This document shows positions 1-7,664 of a stretch of DNA of 8,224 nucleotides, piece after piece. The first letter of the stretch is position 1; each line of letters opens with the position of its first letter. Origin of the DNA: Clostridia bacterium (GTDB lineage: Bacteria > Bacillota > Clostridia > Oscillospirales > Butyricicoccaceae); contig JAFQVZ010000272.1 of the NCBI GenBank assembly GCA_017407765.1, forward strand, positions 1 through 8,224. Direction: 5' to 3'. The position numbers and the translations under genes are program-made. A model generated the notes under the pieces. It saw only the letters and a list, made by a program, of their open reading frames with translations. It did no database searches and was not told the origin of the DNA.

Positions 1-1
1 C

Positions 2-1267
2 TACATGAACTCCCGCCCCTCTATCGTCACAGCATCGATGGTCAAGTCGGCTGAAAAGACACTCACAGAGGACCTCGGCCTTCCCATCCAGTCCCTTGTC
101 CGCAGATTCGCAAATCTCTCCGATATCTCGATCAATAATCTTCTCTTCTGCAACCGCGACGCATCTATCCGCGTTCAGGGTGCAAAGAAGGCAGGAGGTC
201 TTCTCGGCCTCCTCGGCATGAACGACGACAATTCGGGTGACCCCCGCAAGCTCTCGGGCGTCAGAGAGATCTCTATCAAAGATTTTGTCGATAATGTCCT
301 CCCCAAGGCCAAAAATGTCGAGCTCTATGTTGAGAATCGTCACGAACGCAACCTTGTTTCTCTCATGGCTCCCACAGTCGAGCACGCAAACCTTTTCAAG
401 TGGAACAACAACTTCTCCCACACATATAAGAACGACCTTGCCGACTCTGAGCTCAAGCAGCAGGTAAAGGCTGCAGGCGGCGATGTTGACGGCGTTCTCC
501 GCTTCTCCATCATGTGGAACGATAAAGACAGATTTGACGGATGCGACAACGATGCCCATGCCATGACCCCCGGAGGCCACATTTTCTTCGGTGACAAGAA
601 GAACTACTCGACAGGCGGTGCTCTCGATGTAGATATCGTCAACCCTTCCCGCGACAAGAAGGCTGTTGAAAACATCACCTTCCCCTCCCTCGAAAAGCTC
701 AAGGCAGGCGATTACGAGTTCTATGTAAATTGCTTCTCCAGACATGAAGGCACAGCCGGATTCCGCGCCGAGATCGAGTTCGATGGCAGAATTTATTCTT
801 ACGACTACCCCTACGGGCTCGGATACAAGCAGGATGTTCCTGTTGCCACCGTCCACTATGACGGCCACGGAAACTTATCCTTCAAGAAGGAGAATCTCAA
901 GTCGACAGCTTCGGGCGGCGCATCCAGAGAAATGTGGAGCATCAAGACTAACTCTTATGTTCCCGTCACAGTCGCCTGCTACTCGCCCAACTACTGGGAT
1001 GAGCAGGACGGCATCGGCAACCGCCACTATCTCTTCATGCTCAAGGGCTGCGTAAACGACGAAAAGCCCGTCGCCATCAAGGGCGAATACCTCAAGCACG
1101 AGCTCATGGCTCATAAAAAGACCTTCGCATATCTCGAAAACCAGATGCGTGTTCAGGACACCGAAGACCAGCTCTCGGGCCTCGGATTCTCCTCGACACA
1201 GAACAACCACTTCTACGTAAGAGTAGAAACATCGACTGAGGCCATCTACAAGGTCCTCGTGATCTGA
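2..1267 (+). CDS. Protein with DUF2135/YfaP-like beta domain, 5' end outside window
   Basis: The frame is open from the window edge (codon TAC at 2-4) to TGA at 1265-1267. The first ATG is at 5-7, but only four bases precede it, so no ribosome binding site can be judged and the true start is probably upstream. Numbering from that ATG gives 420 residues. Residues 160-265 read like a beta-sandwich of the DUF2135/YfaP kind: a hydrophobic strand GVLRFSIMWND, an acidic D-N-D-A-H cluster near 181-185, GGHIFFGD near 190-197, LDVDIVNPS near 207-215, and GFRAEIEFDG near 252-261. The conserved-looking tail contains YSPNYWDEQDGIGN (327-340) and QLSGLGFSS (389-397). From memory, similar proteins are usually longer and uncharacterised. 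No signal peptide or membrane segment is visible in this part. A small helical-protein gene follows 32 bases downstream. Many C-ending codons (CTC, TCC, AAG, CGC) suggest good expression. The function is unknown and the domain name is my inference from pattern. Confidence 0.8.
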   Translation, partial: YMNSRPSIVTASMVKSAEKTLTEDLGLPIQSLVRRFANLSDISINNLLFCNRDASIRVQGAKKAGGLLGLLGMNDDNSGDPRKLSGVREISIKDFVDNVLPKAKNVELYVENRHERNLVSLMAPTVEHANLFKWNNNFSHTYKNDLADSELKQQVKAAGGDVDGVLRFSIMWNDKDRFDGCDNDAHAMTPGGHIFFGDKKNYSTGGALDVDIVNPSRDKKAVENITFPSLEKLKAGDYEFYVNCFSRHEGTAGFRAEIEFDGRIYSYDYPYGLGYKQDVPVATVHYDGHGNLSFKKENLKSTASGGASREMWSIKTNSYVPVTVACYSPNYWDEQDGIGNRHYLFMLKGCVNDEKPVAIKGEYLKHELMAHKKTFAYLENQMRVQDTEDQLSGLGFSSTQNNHFYVRVETSTEAIYKVLVI

Positions 1268-1285
1268 TAACAATAACAAACCAAC

Positions 1286-1292
1286 AGGAGGT
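1286..1292 (+). promoter_or_regulatory. Shine-Dalgarno site of the 126-residue gene
   Basis: AGGAGGT lies 7 bases before the ATG at 1300 and fixes that start. It sits in the 32-base gap after the upstream stop codon. I see no promoter in that gap, so the two genes are probably co-transcribed. Confidence 0.85.
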
Positions 1293-1299
1293 AAATATA

Positions 1300-1680
1300 A
1301 TGGAAAAGATGTTTGAAACCGCGGTCCGTCAGAAGTACCGCTATCCCTTCAAGGGCATGATCTCGACAGAGGACCTTTGGGATCTCTCCCTCTCAAACCT
1401 CGATGCTGTCTTCAAGGTGCTCAACGCCGAGAAGAAGCAGTCGGAGGAAGAGTCGCTCCTCTCCGTCAAGTCTGACAAGGACACTGCCCTCGACAACAAG
1501 ATCGCTATCGTCCGCTATATCGTTTCGGTAAAGCTTGATGAACGCGAAAAGGCCGCCAAGGCAGCCGAAGTCAAGGCACAGCGCGAGAAGATCCTCTCGA
1601 TCATGGCAAACAAGCAGGAGGCCGATTTGGCAAACAAGTCGATCGAAGAGCTCAAGGCCATGCTCGAAGAACTCAAGTAA
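1300..1680 (+). CDS. Small helical/coiled-coil protein of unknown function (126 aa)
   Basis: ATG at 1300 is preceded by a strong AGGAGGT; TAA is at 1678-1680. The product has 126 residues and looks soluble and largely helical. The N-terminal part holds YRYPFKGMISTEDLWDLSLSNLDAVFKVLN (residues 13-42). A charged middle follows, with EEESLLSVKSDKD at 49-61. The C-terminal half (about 78-126) is rich in Lys, Glu and Ala, looks like a coiled coil, and ends in an IEELKAMLEELK helix. There is no signal peptide, membrane segment, Cys cluster or catalytic motif that I can see. I recall similar short proteins, with the EDLWDLS segment, annotated as hypothetical in Clostridia and some phages, sometimes beside a gene like the one upstream. 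That is memory, not a search. The 32-base spacing implies one operon with the preceding gene and perhaps a physical partnership. The function is unknown. Confidence 0.9.
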   Translation: MEKMFETAVRQKYRYPFKGMISTEDLWDLSLSNLDAVFKVLNAEKKQSEEESLLSVKSDKDTALDNKIAIVRYIVSVKLDEREKAAKAAEVKAQREKILSIMANKQEADLANKSIEELKAMLEELK

Positions 1681-1687
1681 CATACAG

Positions 1688-1699
1688 AAAGACCACCCC
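1688..1699 (+). repeat. Left terminal inverted repeat
   Basis: AAAGACCACCCC is the exact reverse complement of 2024-2035. It begins 7 bases after the stop codon of the 126-residue gene. Twelve perfect base pairs at this distance, each next to a strong hairpin, is unlikely to be chance. Confidence 0.7.
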
Positions 1700-1701
1700 T
1701 C

Positions 1702-1730
1702 GAGGCGCACTTCCTTATGAAGTGCGCCTC
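1702..1730 (+). terminator. Terminator-like hairpin after the left gene pair
   Basis: GAGGCGCACTT (1702-1712) pairs perfectly with AAGTGCGCCTC (1720-1730) around a 7-base loop. It lies 21 bases after the stop codon at 1680. The following AGTTATATT is only moderately U-rich, so termination may be imperfect. The hairpin is also the first unit of the hairpin array and may belong to the element. Confidence 0.6.
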
Positions 1731-1901
1731 AGTTATATTCGCCTAACGGCGAGTGATATTGCTTCACAGTGATATTAGCTGATGCTAGTTATATTGTCCT
1801 TCGGACAATTTTTAGGGCGAATATAGTGCCACGAAAACCCATAGGTTTTCATACCACTTTTGGCAAAAATATCACTGCAAACGATAGTTTGCAATATAAC
1901 T
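1731..1901 (+). repeat. Alternating hairpin and spacer array with nested complementary spacers
   Basis: The left spacers are AGTTATATT (1731-1739), AGTGATATT (1752-1760), AGTGATATT (1768-1776) and AGTTATATT (1787-1795). The right spacers are AATATA (1820-1825), ATACCACT (1851-1858, one mismatch), AATATCACT (1868-1876) and AATATAACT (1893-1901). In nested order first pairs with last and so on, and the T and G variants match their partners for the two outer pairs. Between spacers lie hairpins: CGCC/GGCG at 1740-1751, a decayed one at 1761-1767, AGC/GCT at 1777-1786, TTGTCC/GGACAA at 1794-1808, GAAAACC/GGTTTTC at 1833-1850, a weak TTT/AAA at 1859-1867, and GCAAAC/GTTTGC at 1877-1892. A competing fold pairs 1734-1743 with 1816-1825 over 10 bp. 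Confidence 0.7.
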
Positions 1902-1982
1902 TTTCCTGCCGAAAAAGATACACCTTGTTTTCCGAAAGTATTTACCTTTCTCAAAGTATGTAACCCAATATGTTGTAAGTAT

Positions 1983-2022
1983 AAAAAGCAAGCGAGACAC
2001 TTCGTAAAAAAGTTGTCTCGCT
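1983..2022 (-). terminator. Terminator of the 171-residue gene
   Basis: On the - strand, AGCGAGACA (2022-2014) pairs with TGTCTCGCT (1999-1991). A CTT/AAG extension lies above a one-base bulge. The stem is followed by TGC and then five T residues (1987-1983), which is a good intrinsic terminator. It begins 13 bases after the stop codon at 2035-2037. Read on the + strand, the same stem is followed by TCTTTT at 2031-2036, so it may also stop read-through from the left gene pair. Confidence 0.75.
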
Positions 2023-2023
2023 C

Positions 2024-2035
2024 GGGGTGGTCTTT
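2024..2035 (-). repeat. Right terminal inverted repeat
   Basis: GGGGTGGTCTTT is the exact reverse complement of 1688-1699. Its last base, 2035, is also the final base of the stop codon of the - strand gene, so the element abuts that coding region directly. Confidence 0.7.
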
Positions 2036-2550
2036 TATTCTATGCCCAATATTTCTCTCATCCGGCTGTTCCAACCGATATTTCCGATAATTCTGTATCT
2101 TGGCGAATAATCAGTTTTGCCCATTTCCATGTAGGAAATATAATCTCCCCATGTGACATCAATGTTCATAAAATCATGCCCGTTTTTAAAATCAACGCGA
2201 ATCATATATCCTTCTGTAGTAGGGTCGATATCACCCGGCTGCAGATCTCTGTTACCGGGTTTGCTGATCCATTTCTGATCGATTATCCAATGCCCATATG
2301 TATTTTTTATGAGCTCGACTATCTGTTCTTTCTGTTTGTCATCAGGATAATAGCGATCCCACTTATGTTCTGTATCGGCTGTTCCCTTAGAAACACTCGT
2401 GCATACCTCATATTCTCTTATTATCTCGATCTCACAATCGGCATTAATGTCGGAAAGACCATTTATCTCTTTTCCTGTGAAATAAAACCAATCAAGAAAA
2501 ACAAGCAGAGCTGCTGCGATCAGAATACTTTTTAAAAATTTCTTTTTCAC
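2035..2550 (-). CDS. Small membrane-anchored or secreted protein of unknown function (171 aa)
   Basis: The start is GTG (complement of CAC at 2548-2550), preceded by a GGGGG-containing ribosome binding site (2556-2560). The stop is TAA at 2035-2037. The N terminus MKKKFLKS followed by a hydrophobic run to about residue 24 (ILIAAALLVFLDWFYF) is a signal peptide or single membrane anchor. It has no lipobox Cys, so it is not an obvious lipoprotein. The remaining ~145 residues are polar and should face outside; segments include HKWDRYYPDDKQKEQIVELI (62-81) and GYMIRVDFKNGHDF (114-127). I do not recognise a family. The gene is AT-rich: I counted 24 G+C in the 60 bases 2041-2100, against 38 in a dnaK stretch (4741-4800). 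It has its own promoter and terminator, so it is a single-gene unit. The base composition may reflect transfer or simply low expression. Confidence 0.85.
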   Translation of the reverse strand: MKKKFLKSILIAAALLVFLDWFYFTGKEINGLSDINADCEIEIIREYEVCTSVSKGTADTEHKWDRYYPDDKQKEQIVELIKNTYGHWIIDQKWISKPGNRDLQPGDIDPTTEGYMIRVDFKNGHDFMNIDVTWGDYISYMEMGKTDYSPRYRIIGNIGWNSRMREILGIE

Positions 2551-2590
2551 AAAATCCCCCTTTATTTCATTATCATATTATTGTATTTTT

Positions 2591-2619
2591 ATTATAACAT
2601 ATCATAAATACATTCACAA
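2591..2619 (-). promoter_or_regulatory. Promoter of the 171-residue gene
   Basis: On the - strand, TTGTGA (2619-2614) and a perfect TATAAT (2596-2591) are separated by 17 bases. TG one base before the -10 box makes it an extended -10. It lies about 40 bases upstream of the GTG start and after the dnaJ terminator, as expected for a vegetative sigma-A-type promoter. Confidence 0.75.
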
Positions 2620-2660
2620 TATACGGCATACGATCATCCGGATGGCAATTACGGCTATAC

Positions 2661-2695
2661 AAAAAAGAAGGCTTCCGGTCTGCACCGGAAGCCTT
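2661..2695 (-). terminator. Terminator of the hrcA-grpE-dnaK-dnaJ operon
   Basis: On the - strand, AAGGCTTCCGGT (2695-2684) pairs perfectly over 12 bp with ACCGGAAGCCTT (2679-2668) around a 4-base loop. C and six T residues follow (2667-2661). It begins 5 bases after the dnaJ stop codon and is a textbook intrinsic terminator. Confidence 0.92.
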
Positions 2696-2700
2696 TATAC

Positions 2701-3888
2701 TTACTTATCTTTATTGAAGATCTCTTTCACCTTGGCGAAAAATCCCTTCTTTTCGCCGTAGTTCTCATCGTCCAGCGACTCCTCAAACTTCTCGAGGATT
2801 TCCTTCTGATCACGGGTCAGGTTGCGGGGAACCTCGATCTTGACCATAACATACTGGTCGCCGCGGTTCTTGTTCCTGCCGGTGGGATCGGGAAGTCCGC
2901 TTCCCTTCAGACGGAACTTAGTGCCGTGCTGAGTGCCCTCAGGCATGGTATACTGAACCTTGCCATCGATGGTGGGAACGGTCAGCTGAGCGCCCAGAGC
3001 CGCCTGGGTGAAGGAAATGGGCATCTCGAGGAAGATGTCCTGGCCGCTGCGGCGGAAGAGCTTGTGAGGTTCTACGATGACCTCGACATATACATCGCCT
3101 GCAGGGCCGCCGTTCTTGCCGGCATTGCCCTGACCTCTCAGTGTGATCGACTGATCGTTGTCGATACCTGCGGGGATCTTGACATTAAGGGTGCGTCTCT
3201 TGCGATTGATGCCGCTGCCGCTGCAGGATTCGCAGGGCTCCTTGATGATCTTACCGGTACCTCGGCAATTGGGGCAGGGTGCCGCCGACTGGAATGTACC
3301 AAAAGCCGTGCGCTGGATGGTGCGTACGCTGCCCGTACCGTGGCAGTTGGGGCAGGTCTCGGGGCTTGTGCCCTTCTTTGCGCCGGTGCCGCCGCAGCTC
3401 TCGCAGGTCTCGGTGCGGTTGATGGTGATGCTCTTTTCACATCCAAAGGCAGCCTCTTCAAAGGTCAGCCTTACGGTGACCTCAATATCCTGACCGCGCT
3501 GGGGACGGTTGGAGTTTGCCTGACGGCCGCTTCCGCCGAAACCGCCGCCAAAACCGCCGAAACCGCCGGTGAACATATTAAACAGGTCGCCAAGGTCGCC
3601 CATATCGTCAAAGCCGTATGCGCCGCCAAAGCCGCCCTGGCCTGCGCCGTATGTGGGGTCGATGCCTGCATGGCCAAACTGGTCATACTTGGCCTTCTTC
3701 TGAGGATCGGAAAGCACCTCGTAGGCGGCATTGACCTCTTTCATAGCAGCCTCGGCTTCTTTATCGCCGGGGTTAAGGTCGGGATGATATTTTTTTACAA
3801 GCTTTCTGTAAGCCTTTTTGATCTCGTCATCCGAAGCGCTCTTGGTCACGCCGAGCACTTCGTAGAGGTCGCGCCTCTCCTCTGCCAT
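2701..3888 (-). CDS. dnaJ: Chaperone protein DnaJ (type I Hsp40)
   Basis: The 395-residue product is a full-length type I DnaJ, the co-chaperone that delivers unfolded proteins to DnaK and stimulates its ATPase in the cytoplasm. The J domain occupies about residues 5-72, with the essential HPD at 35-37. A Gly/Phe-rich segment (about 79-121) with GGFGG repeats follows. The zinc-binding domain has four CxxCxGxG-type repeats: CESCGGTG (162-169), CPNCHGTG (179-186), CPNCRGTG (205-212) and CESCSGSG (219-226). The C-terminal substrate-binding and dimerisation domains follow. The start at 3888 is supported by AGGAG (3902-3898) nine bases upstream. It is the last gene of the heat-shock operon, separated from dnaK by 84 bases that hold a GC-rich hairpin, and is followed by a strong terminator. 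All the hallmark residues are present. Confidence 0.98.
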   Translation of the reverse strand: MAEERRDLYEVLGVTKSASDDEIKKAYRKLVKKYHPDLNPGDKEAEAAMKEVNAAYEVLSDPQKKAKYDQFGHAGIDPTYGAGQGGFGGAYGFDDMGDLGDLFNMFTGGFGGFGGGFGGSGRQANSNRPQRGQDIEVTVRLTFEEAAFGCEKSITINRTETCESCGGTGAKKGTSPETCPNCHGTGSVRTIQRTAFGTFQSAAPCPNCRGTGKIIKEPCESCSGSGINRKRRTLNVKIPAGIDNDQSITLRGQGNAGKNGGPAGDVYVEVIVEPHKLFRRSGQDIFLEMPISFTQAALGAQLTVPTIDGKVQYTMPEGTQHGTKFRLKGSGLPDPTGRNKNRGDQYVMVKIEVPRNLTRDQKEILEKFEESLDDENYGEKKGFFAKVKEIFNKDK

Positions 3889-3928
3889 TTATGTCTACTC
3901 CTAACTTGAGAATCTATAACTCCGTAAA

Positions 3929-3954
3929 GCGCAGGCGCACTTAAGCGCCCGCGC
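3929..3954 (-). other. GC-rich hairpin between dnaK and dnaJ
   Basis: GCGC-A-GGCGC (3929-3938) pairs with GCGCC-C-GCGC (3945-3954): nine base pairs with one A/C mismatch and a 6-base loop. On the - strand it falls after the dnaK stop and before the dnaJ ribosome binding site. No run of T follows, so it is not a strong terminator. It may partially attenuate transcription or protect or process the mRNA so that dnaK is made in excess of dnaJ. That role is inference. Confidence 0.55.
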
Positions 3955-3972
3955 CCTACAGTCTATCATATC

Positions 3973-5802
<1,830 letters not shown>

Positions 5803-5832
5803 CTATATGGATGATTTTTTATAATTTAGGTC

Positions 5833-5847
5833 TTCCCATTATGGGAA
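5833..5847 (-). other. Short inverted repeat between grpE and dnaK
   Basis: TTCCCAT (5833-5839) and ATGGGAA (5841-5847) form a near-perfect palindrome around one base; as RNA it would be a 5-bp stem with a 5-base loop. It lies 8 bases after the grpE stop codon and about 30 bases before the dnaK ribosome binding site. It might be a processing or stability element. The stem is short and chance is possible. Confidence 0.35.
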
Positions 5848-5855
5848 AGATATTA

Positions 5856-6374
5856 TCAGTTAGCTACGCGTACCATCGCGTGACGAACGACTCTTTTGTC
5901 GCCAAGGATATATCCCTTGAGCAGGACTTCGGCAATAGCGCCGCTCTCCAGCTCGTCGTCATCGCACATCATGACCGCATTGTGAAGGTTGGGATCGAAC
6001 ATATCGCCGCGCTCGGCATAGGCCTTGACATTGAAGTGATCGAGGCAGTCGGTGTACTGCTTAATGATCATTTCGATAGACTTTTTAAAGCGCTCGTCGG
6101 TCTCCTGAAGCATCGCACGCTCGAGAGTGTCGATGACGGGCAGGAAGCCGTTTACTGTAGAGGCGACATTATCGAGATACATGGCCTCGCGCTCCTTCTG
6201 GCTGCGTGTACGGAAGTTCTGATATTCGGCCAGAACTCTCTTGTATCTGTCCTCTGTCTCCGCGAGCTTTTCTTCAAGCTCCTGGATGGGCGACAGCTCG
6301 GCCTGCTGAGCTTCGTTTTCTTCAGCCTCCTGAGCTTCACCCTGCTGATTTATCATTTCTTCGTTAAGGCTCAT
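5856..6374 (-). CDS. grpE: Nucleotide exchange factor GrpE
   Basis: The 172-residue product is GrpE, the dimeric factor that releases ADP from DnaK and so resets the chaperone cycle. Residues 1-28 are acidic, Glu/Gln-rich and probably disordered. A long coiled-coil helix spans about 29-105 (ELEEKLAETEDRYKRVLAEY, 32-51). The C-terminal beta domain carries the family signature: FDPNLHNAVMM (126-136) and EVLLKGYILGDKRVVRHAMVRVAN (149-172). The ATG at 6374 lies inside the end of hrcA, overlapping it by 11 bases. Its AGGAG site (6385-6381) also sits inside hrcA, which suggests translational coupling. The stop TGA is at 5856-5858; dnaK follows 65 bases later. The sequence is complete, with no odd changes. 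Confidence 0.98.
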   Translation of the reverse strand: MSLNEEMINQQGEAQEAEENEAQQAELSPIQELEEKLAETEDRYKRVLAEYQNFRTRSQKEREAMYLDNVASTVNGFLPVIDTLERAMLQETDERFKKSIEMIIKQYTDCLDHFNVKAYAERGDMFDPNLHNAVMMCDDDELESGAIAEVLLKGYILGDKRVVRHAMVRVAN

Positions 6375-7416
6375 GTTTTTCTCCTATGCTTTTTATATTA
6401 TTGCCCTGTATATCTTTAAGTGTTGAAACAAAGGCGGCAAGCTGGGCGCTGGCCTTTGCATAATCCATTCTTGTGGGAGCTATGATGCCGATGATCCCTC
6501 GGCTGCTCTCGTCAAAATCATACGTTGTAAAGACGAAGCTTGCCTCGCGAAGGGCGGGATCTTCGTTTTCGGGGCCTATCCTTATATTGATGCGGCCCGG
6601 CATGACATCGTGAAGCAGGTTATGGACGCTCTGGGGATCTGCCATATGCTCAAGCAGCTCTCCCGCCTTGCGTGCATCCTGATATTCCCTGTTCATCAGC
6701 AGCCTCGAGGCGCCTTCAAGATACATCTCCATGCCGGCACGCTCGCTGCGGCTTTCATTTATGAAGCTTATGATCTGAGCTGCCATATCGGAAAAAGCCG
6801 AACCGGAACCAAAGCTCTGGTCGATCAGCATCAGGAGCCTGTCAAGCCTGCCCTCGCCTATCGCCATATTGACAAAGCCGGTGAGCACCGAAACATTCTC
6901 GGGCATAATGGGCGTCCTGAGGCGCAGGATCTTATTTCTGACGCTGTTGTCGCATATAAGCACCAGCGCATACTGCATTCCCGACTGATCCATGGGAATG
7001 AGCTCGATCTTCTTGACCTCTTCTCCAAGGCTCCCTCTGGAAACTGCGATGGCAGTGTGATTGGTGAGCTTGGAAACAATACGCGATGCTGTCAGCAGCA
7101 TGCTGTCCATCTCGCTCATCTTCCGTTCCATCTCACGTCTCATGCCCTCAAGCTCGAGGGCCGCCATCCGGTACTGATCCATGAGCTGATCCACATACAG
7201 CCTGTATGCCATGCTGGAAGGGATCCTTCCCGAAGAAACATGCTGCTTTTCCAGCAGGCCCATCTCTTCAAGCTCGCTCATCTCGTTTCGGATGGTGGCA
7301 GAAGAAAGAGGCTTGTCGAAGCTGCCCATCAGGGCCTTTGAGCCGACTGGCTCGGCCGAATCGATGTAATTTTCAATGATGGCCTTTAAGATCATCTGTT
7401 TTCTGCTCGGCAGCAT
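6364..7416 (-). CDS. hrcA: Heat-inducible transcription repressor HrcA
   Basis: The 350-residue product is HrcA, the repressor that binds CIRCE and turns down class I heat-shock genes; in known systems GroEL helps it stay active. The N-terminal winged-helix region (about 1-75) shows RKQMILKAIIENYIDSAEPV (5-24), the recognition-helix segment SSATIRNEMSELEEMGLL (38-55) and SSGRIPSSMAYRLYVDQL (61-78), all typical of the family. The rest is the GAF-like and dimerisation part, ending near the usual total of ~340-350 residues. The ATG at 7416 follows GGGTGAT (on the - strand), which matches the 16S anti-SD tail. It is the first gene of the operon, with a perfect CIRCE 23 bases upstream of its ATG, so it represses its own operon. 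Its 3' end overlaps grpE. Confidence 0.97.
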   Translation of the reverse strand: MLPSRKQMILKAIIENYIDSAEPVGSKALMGSFDKPLSSATIRNEMSELEEMGLLEKQHVSSGRIPSSMAYRLYVDQLMDQYRMAALELEGMRREMERKMSEMDSMLLTASRIVSKLTNHTAIAVSRGSLGEEVKKIELIPMDQSGMQYALVLICDNSVRNKILRLRTPIMPENVSVLTGFVNMAIGEGRLDRLLMLIDQSFGSGSAFSDMAAQIISFINESRSERAGMEMYLEGASRLLMNREYQDARKAGELLEHMADPQSVHNLLHDVMPGRINIRIGPENEDPALREASFVFTTYDFDESSRGIIGIIAPTRMDYAKASAQLAAFVSTLKDIQGNNIKSIGEKHEP

Positions 7417-7439
7417 CCGATCACCCTTTCTTCAATTTC

Positions 7440-7466
7440 TTAGCACTCTAAGCTCCCGAGTGCTAA
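7440..7466 (-). promoter_or_regulatory. CIRCE operator (HrcA binding site)
   Basis: TTAGCACTC (7440-7448), nine bases, then GAGTGCTAA (7458-7466) is the perfect CIRCE consensus. It lies between the hrcA promoter and the hrcA start codon, and transcription probably begins within or just at its upstream edge. HrcA bound here would block initiation, and the same inverted repeat could form an mRNA hairpin in the 5' leader. Confidence 0.98.
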
Positions 7467-7470
7467 CTAC

Positions 7471-7498
7471 ATACTATCACATTTTCCCCTAAAGTCAA
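7471..7498 (-). promoter_or_regulatory. Promoter of the hrcA-grpE-dnaK-dnaJ operon
   Basis: On the - strand, TTGACT (7498-7493) and TAGTAT (7476-7471) are separated by 16 bases, with TG one base before the -10 box (extended -10). CIRCE starts 4 bases downstream of the -10. This is the usual sigma-A promoter and CIRCE arrangement for class I heat-shock operons. Confidence 0.8.
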
Positions 7499-7609
7499 TA
7501 GCATTCACAGAAATGTTGCAATTTTTTTGGTAACATTGTACACATGCACCGATTTGCAATAGCAGTGTTTAAATGTTAAACTATGAGTGTAAGTGCTGAT
7601 ATTCAATTA

Positions 7610-7615
7610 TATAAT
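7610..7615 (+). promoter_or_regulatory. Possible -10 box for the HD-domain gene
   Basis: A perfect TATAAT lies 49 bases before the ATG at 7665, in a very AT-rich stretch. No good -35 box is found 16-18 bases upstream. An alternative weak pair is TTGCAA (7554-7559) and TAAACT (7577-7582), 17 bases apart. The gene is divergent from hrcA, so some promoter in 7500-7650 is expected, but the choice is uncertain. Confidence 0.4.
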
Positions 7616-7664
7616 ATATATCTTACAAAATAATGCAGCAACGACCCATTAACATGGAGGTAAT

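Larger units (their letters stand above)
1688..2035. mobile_element. Non-coding hairpin-array element with 12-bp terminal inverted repeats (MITE-like)
   Basis: A perfect 12-bp inverted pair, AAAGACCACCCC at 1688-1699 and GGGGTGGTCTTT at 2024-2035, bounds a 348-base segment between two convergent genes. Just inside each end is a strong hairpin (1702-1730 and 1991-2022). The interior (1731-1901) alternates short hairpins with 9-base spacers of the form AGTKATATT, and complements of these spacers appear in its right half. Positions 1902-1990 are AT-rich, with one weak 5-bp hairpin (TTTTC at 1901-1905 with GAAAA at 1911-1915). The segment has no convincing ribosome binding site or coding pattern and no transposase. 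I see no clear target-site duplication: TA follows the right end, but AG precedes the left end. From memory, similar GTGATATT-type hairpin arrays occur between genes in gut Clostridia, which would support a dispersed repeat. It could instead be a local structured RNA or a composite bidirectional terminator. The boundaries are inferred from the repeats. Confidence 0.6.

Noticed and set aside
1731..1901. Possible CRISPR array, given repeated 9-base units
   Set aside because: The repeats are far too short, the intervening sequences are hairpins of 7-13 bases rather than unique ~30-base spacers, and the right half carries complements rather than direct copies.
1680..2045. Target-site duplication flanking the element
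   Set aside because: TA follows the right inverted repeat, but AG precedes the left one. I found no matching longer flanking repeat, so insertion by transposition is not proven from this copy.
1775..2090. Open frames of up to 99 codons on both strands inside the hairpin element
   Set aside because: They run through the inverted repeats and hairpins, lack ribosome binding sites, and their translations follow the repeat structure. I treat the segment as non-coding.
2926..3909. Open frame (327 codons) on the + strand opposite dnaJ
   Set aside because: It is antisense to an unmistakable DnaJ, with a low-complexity Ala/Gly/Leu-rich translation, so it is a shadow frame.
5811..6419. Open frame of 202 codons on the + strand opposite grpE
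   Set aside because: It is antisense to a clear GrpE with full family signatures and has no credible ribosome binding site or domain.
7512..7537. Weak inverted repeat AATGTT/AACATT around a T-rich loop upstream of the HD gene
   Set aside because: Only six continuous pairs plus three after an internal loop, AT-rich, and with no following T run on the strand where it would be useful. Chance is likely.
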